From the NCBI GenBank assembly GCA_964631605.1, contig CAZVYG010000010.1, forward strand, positions 29,927 to 93,926: 64,000 bases of DNA. Reading direction: 5' to 3'. Source of the stretch: JARKQH01 sp964631605. Its GTDB lineage: Bacteria; Verrucomicrobiota; Verrucomicrobiia; Limisphaerales; UBA8199. This document shows positions 53,200-62,100 of this stretch, one piece after another (positions within the stretch are counted from its first letter, which is position 1; every line of letters starts with the position of its first letter). The position numbers and the translations under genes were made by a program. The notes beneath the pieces are model-generated. The model ran no database searches. It was not told the DNA's origin and worked only from the letters and a program-made list of their open reading frames with translations.

Positions 53200-53508
53200 T
53201 TACGCCCGGGGGTTGGGCGGCGAGCCGCCGTTTAGTTTGTCCTGGACGGCCTGCACGATGGAATTGACGTTTTGAAGAATCTGACGGGCCGCGGCGGGGT
53301 CCGGGATTTTCAAACCGAAGGTCTTGTCCAGCGCCACGACCAACTGCAAGGCGTCCACGGAATCCAGACCGAGGCTGCCCGGCCCGAAGAGCGGTTGCTC
53401 GTCGCCGATCTCGGCGGGGCTGACTTGGAGCATGAGGTTTTCGACCATCATGTCCTTGATTCTGGATTTGAGTGTGTTTGCGTCCTCCATGCTAATAAAT
53501 TCCGCCAT
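53200..53508 (-). CDS. Second acyl carrier protein, divergent
   Basis: 102 residues (or 96 from the ATG at 53488-53490) with an ACP fold and pantetheine motif LGLDSVDALQLVVALDK. It differs from the housekeeping ACP at 26102, with a Pro/Gly-rich tail (NGGSPPNPRA) and FGPGSLGLDSVD. Its start overlaps the stop of the upstream SDR gene. Secondary ACPs of this type work in polyene, lipid or other special acyl pathways. Confidence 0.88.
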   Translation of the reverse strand: MAEFISMEDANTLKSRIKDMMVENLMLQVSPAEIGDEQPLFGPGSLGLDSVDALQLVVALDKTFGLKIPDPAAARQILQNVNSIVQAVQDKLNGGSPPNPRA

Positions 53509-54223
53509 CCACTTTCAAAACGGCGCCGGTGACGTAGCTGGCAGCGGAGCTGGCGAGGAAGACCACGGCCGCAGCCACTTCCTCCGGCTTGCCAAACCGG
53601 CGCATGGGCACTCGGGCCTGGGCCGCCCGGCGCTCCTCCGGGCCCAGTGACTGGAGTGCCTCGGTGTCAATGTAACCCGGGCAAACGGCGTTGACGGTAA
53701 TATTGAGGCGGGCGACCTCTTTGGCCAGGGATTGGGTCAGGGCGACCAGTCCGGCCTTGGCGGCGGCGTAGTTGGCCTGGCCCGGCGGCGGAAGCAGCGC
53801 GCTCAGTGAGGCGATGTTGACAATTCGCCCGCTTCGTTGGGCGATCATGGCCGGGAGCACGGCCTGGCATCCGTGGAAAGCGCCGTCCAGGTGCGTGGCC
53901 AGGACTTCCTCCCATTGGGGAGAGGGCATGGTCGCCAGCAAACCATCCGAGTGGGTTCCCGCATTGTTGACCAGCACGTCAATCCGGGAGTGGGTATCGG
54001 AGACCATCTTGACCGCTGCCTGCCACTCGGCCGGTTGAGTAACGTCCAAGTCCAAACAGCGGGAACGGCCGGGAAACTCGCGGGCCAAGGATTCCGCCCG
54101 CTCCCGCCGCCGCCGCACTCCCAGCCAGACGAAGTTCCCGGGGGACTCGCGCAAGAATGCCGCCGCGATGGCCTGACCCAGACCTCCGTTGGCTCCCGTG
54201 ACAATAACGACTCGCAAATTCAA
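53492..54223 (-). CDS. SDR-family 3-oxoacyl-ACP reductase-like protein
   Basis: No ATG is available near the conserved start; the likely start is one of two TTG codons (54221-54223 or 54215-54217), giving 241-243 residues. VVIVTGANGGLGQAIAAAFL is the cofactor motif, NNAGTHSDGLL follows, and YAAAKAGLVALTQSLAKEVA and VCPGYIDTEAL hold the active-site Tyr and Lys region. The C-terminal SYVTGAVLKVDGGIY is FabG-like. Together with the ACP gene it overlaps, it probably reduces an ACP-bound oxoacyl group in a dedicated pathway. Confidence 0.83.
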   Translation of the reverse strand: MNLRVVIVTGANGGLGQAIAAAFLRESPGNFVWLGVRRRRERAESLAREFPGRSRCLDLDVTQPAEWQAAVKMVSDTHSRIDVLVNNAGTHSDGLLATMPSPQWEEVLATHLDGAFHGCQAVLPAMIAQRSGRIVNIASLSALLPPPGQANYAAAKAGLVALTQSLAKEVARLNITVNAVCPGYIDTEALQSLGPEERRAAQARVPMRRFGKPEEVAAAVVFLASSAASYVTGAVLKVDGGIY

Positions 54224-54318
54224 CTCGATTTTGAACCACAGTAGAAAAATCACGGGGGAAGTCAATTCGATGAGGTTTGCGCTTGGCCGGCCACCCCAGG
54301 GTGGGAAACAATCAGGCA

Positions 54319-55059
54319 ATGGATTGGACGTCCAATTGCGTTGCGGTGGTTCCCTGCCTGAACGAGGCCGCGTTCATCGGCGAAGTGGTGGCGGGCGTGC
54401 GCCGGCACCTGCCCACGGTGCTCGTTGTGGATGACGGTTCGGTGGATGGGACGGATCAAGCGGCGCGGAAAGCGGGCGCGGAGGTGGTCCGTCACCCGAA
54501 CTGGCAAGGCAAAGGAGCGGCGATCCAGTCCGGCTGCACCTGGGCTCGCGATCGAGCTTTTGAGTGGGTCATCCTGCTGGACGGAGACGGGCAGCATGAC
54601 CCCGGCGATATTCCGGCTTTTTTCGACTGCGCAAAACGTGAAAGGGCGCAACTGGTCGTGGGGAACCGGATGGAGGGCGCGGAAGCGATGCCTTTCATCC
54701 GGCGGTGGGTCAACCGGTGGATGAGCGCGCGCCTGAGCCGGTGGGCCGGACAGGCATGGCCGGACACCCAGTGCGGCTTTCGTCTGATTCAACTCGACAC
54801 CTGGACGACCCTGCCCATCCACGCCACGCATTTCGAAATTGAATCGGAAATGTTGCTGGCCTTCGCGGCTGCCGGCGCCCGGATTGCTTTTGTCCCCATT
54901 CGAGTGATTTACCACGTCGAGCGGAGCAAAATACGCCCGTGGCGGGACACGGTGCGGTGGATGCGATGGTGGCGAGCGGTGAAAAGAGCAGGGGTGCCCC
55001 GGGGGAGACCGACCGCTTCGGCGGCACTGCAACCCCCCGGGGTGGAGAAGAGGAAATGA
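54319..55059 (+). CDS. Family 2 glycosyltransferase (DPM-like)
   Basis: 246 residues from ATG 54319, chosen because the GT core starts at once (CVAVVPCLNEAAFIGEVV). VVDDGSVDGTD and LLDGDGQHDPGD are the nucleotide- and metal-binding motifs; DTQCGFRLIQ and FEIESEMLLAFAAAGARI are as in dolichyl-phosphate-mannose-synthase-like enzymes. No C-terminal membrane helix is obvious. It diverges from the SDR-ACP pair with about 95 bases between them. A sugar-lipid product is plausible; details unknown. Confidence 0.87.
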   Translation: MDWTSNCVAVVPCLNEAAFIGEVVAGVRRHLPTVLVVDDGSVDGTDQAARKAGAEVVRHPNWQGKGAAIQSGCTWARDRAFEWVILLDGDGQHDPGDIPAFFDCAKRERAQLVVGNRMEGAEAMPFIRRWVNRWMSARLSRWAGQAWPDTQCGFRLIQLDTWTTLPIHATHFEIESEMLLAFAAAGARIAFVPIRVIYHVERSKIRPWRDTVRWMRWWRAVKRAGVPRGRPTASAALQPPGVEKRK

Positions 55060-55185
55060 AACCCGGACCCGGCAGGGCACGCTCTGCGAGTGCGCCGCTT
55101 CCGGACCCTTCGAGCGCGTTAGTTGCCGGCCGTGGCTTGCATTACTTATACCGCAGGGTATTAGAACCAAGTTCGGTTGCATGTT

Positions 55186-55593
55186 ATGATTGACTTTAAA
55201 TCCGGTTCCTTCTCGCGACGGTTCCTCCGGGGTCTGGCCTGGCGCGCCGGTTTGTTCCTTCTGGTTGCGGTTGGGGTGGGAAGCCTAATGAATACTGTTT
55301 GTGCCAGCTTGGAAAAGGAGACCGTGCCCGCAGGTTTTGGGCGGGGCATGATTCAAGGGGCGTTGATGCCCATGACCTGGCCGGCCCTCGCTGCGGGACG
55401 GGATGTCACCATCTATTCGATTCACAACCGGGGGGTCAGTTACAAGCTGGGCTACACCGCAGGTGTAAACCTGTGCGGGGCAGTGTTTTTCGGGCTGGTT
55501 TTCTGGCGGCTGGGCCGCTTGCGCGCGTGGGCGCGGCAGCGGGGGGTGGGCCACGGGGCGGGCGACCCCGGGAGCGGCGGGCAAAAAGATTGA
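55186..55593 (+). CDS. Small membrane protein of unknown function
   Basis: 135 residues from ATG 55186; a TTG three codons earlier is possible. Two hydrophobic segments (about 19-40 and 93-112) flank a middle part with KETVPAGFGRGMIQGALMPM. The C-terminus is Arg/Gly-rich. No family recognised. Confidence 0.6.
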   Translation: MIDFKSGSFSRRFLRGLAWRAGLFLLVAVGVGSLMNTVCASLEKETVPAGFGRGMIQGALMPMTWPALAAGRDVTIYSIHNRGVSYKLGYTAGVNLCGAVFFGLVFWRLGRLRAWARQRGVGHGAGDPGSGGQKD

Positions 55594-55658
55594 GCGATCC
55601 GGCCGGTCCTATTGTCAATATGTTGTAGAAATGGTTTTGACAATAAACGTTTGAGAAC

Positions 55659-55895
55659 ATGAGACGACCAATCAAAGATGAGTTCACGGACCTGCCGGTG
55701 TCGCGCCAGCGGAAGTATCAGTTGCGAATGCAGCGGGATAAGCGCTGCACGGAGTGCGGCAAACCCGCGGTCCATGGGTCGCGCTGCGTGGAGCACCTGG
55801 TGAAGGCGCGGGAACGGCAACGGATTAAGCGGGGTCTGAAACGGCGCTACTACAACACCTTAAGTTATCAACTGGAGCGTTCGTTGGCTGCCTGA
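55659..55895 (+). CDS. Small zinc-ribbon-like, very basic protein
   Basis: 78 residues, rich in Arg/Lys, with CTECGKPAVHGSRCVEH: a CxxC pair and a further Cys and His that can bind one zinc, followed by a basic helix (KARERQRIKRGLKRRYYN). It looks like a small nucleic-acid-binding protein. GAGAAC precedes ATG. A terminator lies about 130 bases downstream. Confidence 0.65.
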   Translation: MRRPIKDEFTDLPVSRQRKYQLRMQRDKRCTECGKPAVHGSRCVEHLVKARERQRIKRGLKRRYYNTLSYQLERSLAA

Positions 55896-56028
55896 AGGCG
55901 TGCTGCCGTCTGGCGGTTGGAACCGGCTTTTGAGCTTGCGGTGCAAGGAAGGTTGCACTGGCAGGGACTGGGGGGCGGGTTTCGGCGCCGGGCTTTGGTT
56001 AGTCAGTGATAATCAACGCGGTGAGTTG

Positions 56029-56062
56029 CTGGCGGGGTCTGGGCGTTTTCCCCGCCAGTTTT
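56029..56062 (+). terminator. Terminator-like hairpin after the zinc-ribbon gene
   Basis: CTGGCGGGG (56029-56037) pairs with CCCCGCCAG (56050-56058), followed by TTTT. It lies just before the stop of the opposite-strand gspE and could serve both genes. Confidence 0.7.
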
Positions 56063-56063
56063 G

Positions 56064-57803
56064 CTAATGGGCCGACGTGAGGACCAGCACCTGTTCAAGA
56101 GTTGAAACTCCTTCCCGGACGCGGTCCAGGGCCACCATGCGGAGCGTGCGCATGCCCTGACCGATGGCGATTTTACCCATCTCCCGGCTGCTGGCCCGGG
56201 CGATGATGAGTTTGCGGATTTCGTCGGTGATGGTCATGGCTTCGATAATCGCAAGCCGGCCGAGATAACCGGAGTTCTTGCAGCGTTCGCACCCGTGGCC
56301 GCGGTAAAGGGTGGTGCCGTCAAAGATGCTCGGATCAATGCCAAGGTCCTGGAACATTTTGGGAGGGTAGGTCACGGGCTCCTTGCAGTGCGAACAGATG
56401 CGCCGCATCAGGCGCTGGGCGCAGGAGAGAATCACCGACGAGGAAATGAGGAACGGCGCGATGCCCATGTCGTCCAGGCGGGCGATGGCGCCCGGCGCGT
56501 CATTACAGTGCATGGTGCTGAGCACCTGGTGGCCGGTGAGGGCCGCCTCGACCGCAATTTCGGCCGTTTCCGTGTCGCGGATTTCTCCGATCATGATGAT
56601 GTCCGGGTCCTGGCGGAGGATGGAGCGGAGCGCGTTGGCGAAGCTAAGGCCGATTTCCTTTTTGACGGGCACCTGGTTAATGCCGGGGACTTGGAATTCG
56701 ACGGGGTCCTCCACGGTGATGATGTTGTAGATGGGATTGTTCAGTTCGTTGAGCGCGGAATACAGGGTGGTGGTCTTGCCGGAGCCGGTCGGCCCGGTGA
56801 CCAGGATCAGTCCGTGCGGGGCATCAATCGCCGCCTTGAATTGCTGGAACGTGTCGGGGTCCAGACCCAACTTGTCAATGCTGGCGGAAAGGTTTGTTTT
56901 GTCCAGCAACCGCAACACGATTTTCTCCCCGTGGACGGTTGGCATGATGGACACCCGAAGGTCGTAATCCCGGCCCGCGACGCGAATGCGCAGACGCCCG
57001 TCCTGCGGAAGGCGGCGTTCGGCAATATCAAGGCTGCTCATGATTTTGAAGCGGGAGGCCAGCGCCAGTTGCATTTGCTTGGGCGGAGGCGTGGCATCCA
57101 CCAACACGCCATCTATGCGATAGCGCAGCCGCAGGCTTTTCTCGAAAGGCTCGATATGGACGTCGCTGGCGCGGTCTTTGACCGCTTGCAGCAGAATGAG
57201 GTTCGCCAGCTTGATGACGGGAGCTTCCTCGCTGGAGGCGGCCAGTTGGTCGAGGTTGACCTCCTCGATGGTTTCCTTGGAAACCTCGACATTCTCGGCG
57301 TCGGGGTCCACATCGCCCTTGATGCGGGCGTCGGAAATGATGTCCTCCATGCTCCCGCTCTTGGAAGCGTCAATGTGGTTGAGCTTGTCAATGATCGCCT
57401 TTTCGGCGGCAATCAGTGGCGAAACTTCCAGGCGCGTGATTCGGCGGACGTCGTCCAGGGCCAGCACGTTGAGCGGGTCGGCCATCGCCAGAAACAGCTT
57501 GTTTTCCAGCCGGGAGACGGGAATGACCTTATGATTGCGGGCGATTTCGCGCGGGATCAGTTCGGCGATCTCGGCGGGAATCATGAGACGGCTGAGGTTG
57601 ATGGGCGGGGTATTGAGGACGCGTCCCATCGAAACCGCCATGTCCTGTTCGCTGACGTAGGCTTTTTCCAGGACCAGCTTGAGGAGGCGGGTGCCCTCCT
57701 TCTTTTGTTGTTCGAGCAGTTCCTGGACCTGTTCGAGGGTGAGCAAGCCGTCCTCGACGAGGGCGTCGGCGATGCGTTCACCAAATGATTTGACGGGAGG
57801 CAT
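56064..57803 (-). CDS. Type II secretion/type IV pilus assembly ATPase (GspE/PilB)
   Basis: 579 residues from the ATG at 57801-57803. Residues about 1-150 are the GspE N-terminal domain. The ATPase core has GPTGSGKTTTLYSALNEL (Walker A near residue 336), the Asp box DPVEFQVPGINQV, IMIGEIRDTETAEIAVEAALTG (Walker B) and the His box QVLSTMHCNDA. A zinc site is formed by CSHCKEP and CERCKNSGYLGR. It drives pilus or pseudopilus assembly at the inner membrane. The upstream TPR gene ends four bases earlier. Confidence 0.95.
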   Translation of the reverse strand: MPPVKSFGERIADALVEDGLLTLEQVQELLEQQKKEGTRLLKLVLEKAYVSEQDMAVSMGRVLNTPPINLSRLMIPAEIAELIPREIARNHKVIPVSRLENKLFLAMADPLNVLALDDVRRITRLEVSPLIAAEKAIIDKLNHIDASKSGSMEDIISDARIKGDVDPDAENVEVSKETIEEVNLDQLAASSEEAPVIKLANLILLQAVKDRASDVHIEPFEKSLRLRYRIDGVLVDATPPPKQMQLALASRFKIMSSLDIAERRLPQDGRLRIRVAGRDYDLRVSIMPTVHGEKIVLRLLDKTNLSASIDKLGLDPDTFQQFKAAIDAPHGLILVTGPTGSGKTTTLYSALNELNNPIYNIITVEDPVEFQVPGINQVPVKKEIGLSFANALRSILRQDPDIIMIGEIRDTETAEIAVEAALTGHQVLSTMHCNDAPGAIARLDDMGIAPFLISSSVILSCAQRLMRRICSHCKEPVTYPPKMFQDLGIDPSIFDGTTLYRGHGCERCKNSGYLGRLAIIEAMTITDEIRKLIIARASSREMGKIAIGQGMRTLRMVALDRVREGVSTLEQVLVLTSAH

Positions 57804-57807
57804 GGCT

Positions 57808-58659
57808 TTAGCGGAAGGCTTTGCGAAGGTTTTTGACCAGGTCAATCGGCGGAACCAAATACCAGAGGAACCGGTGGCCGCTGGCTTGGGCCAGTTCCTT
57901 GCCCGCCTGCTGGTTGAAGGGGTTGGCCGTGGCGACGAGGATGGACTTGCTCATCCGATCAAAGGGCAGCACGCACCAGCGTCGGCAGATCTCCGCCGCA
58001 AACGTGCGCGCCAGGTCCATATCCACGTCATAGAGGTTTAAGGGGAGAAAAGCCGAGCGGGTTTTGTCGCATAGGAGCTTGAGCGATTGCTCGATGGGGA
58101 CGAGTCCTTTATCGGCGAGGACCTGAATGAATGGCTCGGTCACGTCCTGTGGCGGAACCGAATAATCATATTTGGGCCAGCATTGATCGAAATCCGCAGC
58201 GGTAATGATCCGGCTGTCCACGAAAAGCTTCTGCATCTGGCGGCGTCCATCCTCGACCTCCCCTTTGGGCACGGGGATGCCCACGCGGCGCGTCTGAGAT
58301 GTTTCTCCCGCCCGCTTGATGGGGGGCAGGGTGTCCAAAGAGGGTTCGACCGGAAAACTGTTGGCCTTGCTTTCGATTGCTTTGAGAGCCTCTTGAGCTT
58401 CGGCGTCGTCGGGAAAGCGCTGCAGAACGGTCTCGTATTCGAGAATCGCGGAGGAGAACTGGCCCATCTGCACATAGGACTGGGCGATGCGCTTGGACAG
58501 CTTGACGGCATCCTGCTCGCGGCCCAGCTTCGAATAGGCCTCCTTGAGGATTTCCAGCGATTGGTAATCATCGGGCTGCGATTGAGTGATCACCTCGAAC
58601 ATCTCAATCGTTTGCGCCAATTGCGCCTCTTCACTCGGTGTTAATGTGCTCGTGGCCAT
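57808..58659 (-). CDS. TPR protein with a GspE-N-like C-terminal domain
   Basis: 282 residues from ATG 58659; a longer start lacks support. The N-terminal 100 residues read as two or three TPR helices (LEILKEAYSKLGREQDAVKL, QFSSAILEYETVLQRFPDDA). A linker (PPIKRAGETSQTRR) precedes a domain of about 140 residues resembling the N-terminal domain of GspE/PilB (AADFDQCWPKYDYSV, AEICRRWCVLPFDRMSKSIL, ATANPFNQQAG) but without any ATPase part. It precedes gspE by four bases and probably regulates or docks with that ATPase. Confidence 0.8.
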   Translation of the reverse strand: MATSTLTPSEEAQLAQTIEMFEVITQSQPDDYQSLEILKEAYSKLGREQDAVKLSKRIAQSYVQMGQFSSAILEYETVLQRFPDDAEAQEALKAIESKANSFPVEPSLDTLPPIKRAGETSQTRRVGIPVPKGEVEDGRRQMQKLFVDSRIITAADFDQCWPKYDYSVPPQDVTEPFIQVLADKGLVPIEQSLKLLCDKTRSAFLPLNLYDVDMDLARTFAAEICRRWCVLPFDRMSKSILVATANPFNQQAGKELAQASGHRFLWYLVPPIDLVKNLRKAFR

Positions 58660-59101
58660 GCCATTCTCATTTTGCCCGCAACTTCTCTCGGGCAGCGCGC
58701 CGAAAGTTCTACAACTCAACCGGGCAATTCAGGCAGGAAGCAAACTTTCGGCCAATTCCCTGGCGAACGCCTCGTCGGGCCAGCCCGGGTGATCCATGTC
58801 CCGCTTTGGGGCGGATTCAGGGCCGATGGCCGGTTGTACGGACAGCCACACCCGGAGACTATGCCGGTTACAGCCTGCCACTGACTCGTTCGACCGCAGC
58901 CAGCCGCCGCTCAGCCCTTGTCCCATTTGCCTAATATCAACGGCTTTCCCCGCTCTCTGTCCTCTCTAGGGCAGAGAATGCCCTGAGCAAGGACAGTCCT
59001 GCCCAATTTTTGAAAAGATTCGCTCTTGGAGCATGTGGGATTGCATTTCGTCGGAAACGAGCCAAGTTTAGCGGGCTGAACTGAGTCGAGAGACGTGAAT
59101 C
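58660..59101. other. Intergenic region between the TPR gene and the debranching enzyme
   Basis: About 440 bases between divergent genes; it should hold the promoters of both. I see no coding frame, strong hairpin or good promoter pair. Confidence 0.4.
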
Positions 59102-62100
59102 GTGCAACCAATTGATATCGTGATGGTTCCGGCGCCCGGTGATCGCTTGCGGCGATTTGTGGGCGACGTCGTTCGTTTTCGTGTCCAGGCCAGGGCTGAT
59201 GGTTTGCGGCCTGCGGCCTGGTCTGGGCGTCTGCGGACGAACCTGGGCCGGGCCGAGGTGCTGCGACAAGAGATTCTCGAAGCGCATGCGCAGGGAGCCT
59301 CCCCCGCGGGAAAGTCGTGGCATGATATTGTCATGCGCGAAAACGACGGTGGTTGGGAAGTCGAGCTGCCTCTGGCCGAGCCGGGCTTTTTTCGCGCCAA
59401 AGCCTACCTGTTGGATGAACGGGGATGGCAACATTGGCCGGTCGGCGCGGACGTCGGCATTTCCGTGCATCCGAACCCGTACCGCACGGCGAATGTGATT
59501 TATTGCGCGTTCACGCGGCTGTTTGGTCCTTCCAGAACTGCGGCTTTCACAAAGGATGAAAAACTGACGCGCAGCCTGCGCCCGCTCGAAGATGCCGGGT
59601 ATGCCATTATTCCGCCTTCGGGCAAGTTGCGCGATGTGACCCGGCAAATGGATCATATCTTCAACACCCTCGGCTGCCGCATTCTTCACCTCTTGCCGGT
59701 GAACCCGACGCCGACGATCTACGCCCGATTTGGCCGTTTTGGCAGTCCCTATGCCGTTTTGGATTTGCGGGCGGTGGATCCCGCTCTGGTCGAGTTGGAC
59801 AAGCGAACGACAGGTGTTGACCAGTTTTGCGAGTTGACCCACGCGGCGCATCTTCGCGGGGGCCGTGTTTTTCTGGACATGGTGATCAATCACACCGGTT
59901 GGGGGTCGGTGTTGCAGGACACGCACCCGGAGTGGTTTTTGCGTCGCTCGGACGGCCAATTCGTCAATCCCGGGGCTTGGGGTGTGACTTGGGAGGACCT
60001 CATCGAGCTCAAGCACGATAACGTGGCGCTCTGGGATGAATTGGCTGAAGCGCTGTTGGTCTGGTGCCGCCGGGGTGTGGATGGTTTCCGGTGCGATGCC
60101 GGTTACATGGTGCCAGTTCCGGCATGGCAATACATCATCGCACGGGTTCACCAGGAGTATCCCGAAACCCTCTTCCTCCTCGAAGGCCTGGGCGGAGCGT
60201 GGGAGGCCACCGAGGCGCTCCTGACTGAAGGCGGGATGCAGTGGGCCTATTCCGAGCTGTTTCAGAATTATTCCGGGCCGCAGGTTGCAGGGTACGTGGA
60301 CCACCTTATCCGGCAGAGCGACCGCGTGGGCTTGCTGGTCAACTACAGCGAGACCCATGACAACGACCGTTTGGCAGCCAAGGGACGGGTTTGGTCCCTG
60401 CTGCGCAATCGCCTCTGCGCCCTCACGAGTGTCAGCGGCGGGTTCGGCTTTACCTGCGGGGTCGAGTGGCTTGCCAGTGAGAAAATCCGGGTGCATGAAA
60501 GCTCCGGGCTGGCTTGGGGCAGCCAGGACAACCTCCTTCCAGAGTTGGCCGCGCTGAACCGGTTGATTGCCGACCACCCCTGTTTCTTCGACAACGCATC
60601 AATTTGCAGAATCAGTTCCCCGGAAAGCGCTGTTCAGGCTTGGTTGCGACGTTCGGGGGACGCCAGGGATCAGGTTTTGGTTCTGGTGAATCTCGATCCG
60701 GCGCGGCCGGGCGAGCTTATGATTGACAAAGGCCGTATTCCGGAGCGCACAGCCGGCGGGCCGAGCGATTTGTCCAGTTGGGTGGATTTACTTGGACAAT
60801 CCCCGCCTGCGATCAAGGCAGTCGAGGGAACCCGCTGGCACATCAGCCTTTTGCCGGGCGCTGCCTATTGCCTTGCACCCCGCCCCGCGCCGTTGGGGCA
60901 AAGTGGCCCCGAATACCGGCGCGCGCGCGCCCAAGCGGCTTGGGGCTTGCAGGCCTTGAACCGGCTCCTGCCGACCGAACAAATAGGGGCTTTCGATTGG
61001 CAGCGGCTGGCCCAACTGGTGGACCGAGCTCCGGCGGCTTTGCTGGACGGTATCGCAGCCCTGGCTGAAGTGAGCCAGGAAACCGCTGCCGTGAATCGCC
61101 CGCAGGGCATTCTGGAGCGCCTCCAGGACTCAATGGCCAGGGAACAATATTCCCGCGTCATCCTCTGGGAAGCGATTGACTGCAAACGGGTTACACTGGT
61201 CCCGCCCGGCCATTGGCTTTTGCTGAAGGATTCGGCCCGATTCCGTGCCACGCTCCAACTGCCGGATGGCTCCGTTCAAAACGTGGAGTCCATTGGGGTG
61301 CGGGAAGGCGAGGTGGCCTGGTTCCTGCCGCCCTCAGTCAAGGGTGAGGCTCATCTTCGCGTGCAGCGCTGGAAAGACGGAGCCCGGCCTTTGGAGGCCC
61401 GGTTGCAGTTGTTGTCCGCGGTTCCAGATTTGATTCAAGGCAAGCCGCGACCCGACGATTTGGTGCTGCTGACCAATGGACGCGGCGGGATGGCCCGGCT
61501 GCGCGTGGACCTCGGTCGCATTCTCTCAAAATACGACTGTGTGCTGGGAGCAAACCTTCATCCGACGCTCCCGGTGGACCGCCATGTATTGGTGAAGCGG
61601 ATTCGAGTGTGGGTCAATGCCGACGGCTTCATCTCCGCGCTCAACTGCGCGGCACTCGATTCGTTCGAGCCCGGCCCGCCAGCGGTCTGGCACTTTGTCG
61701 CCCAGGCCGGTGACGGCCGGACGGTTGAGATTCAGATCAGCGCAGCCATGATCAAGGGACAGAACGCCACGGTTTTTCACTTTTGCCGCCCCAAGGAATC
61801 CCTGGCCCGCGGCAAGCAACTGCCCCCGCAGGCAGAGGTGCGGTTAACCGTGCGCTTCGACATCGAGGATCGGAGCTTTCACGCGGAAACAAAACGCAAC
61901 GGAGCCGCGGAGCACCATTTTGCGAATCACACGCATCTGCTCGAGACCGGGGCGGGCGGTCGCAGCCCCTCAAAACCCGGGTTCGCCTTTACCCCTGCGC
62001 CCGACCGTCAATTGCGGGTTTTCTCGGATGCCGGTTGGTACCATCCGCAGCCCGAATGGAGCCAGGACATTCCTCACCCGGTGGAAGGCAACCGGGGGCA

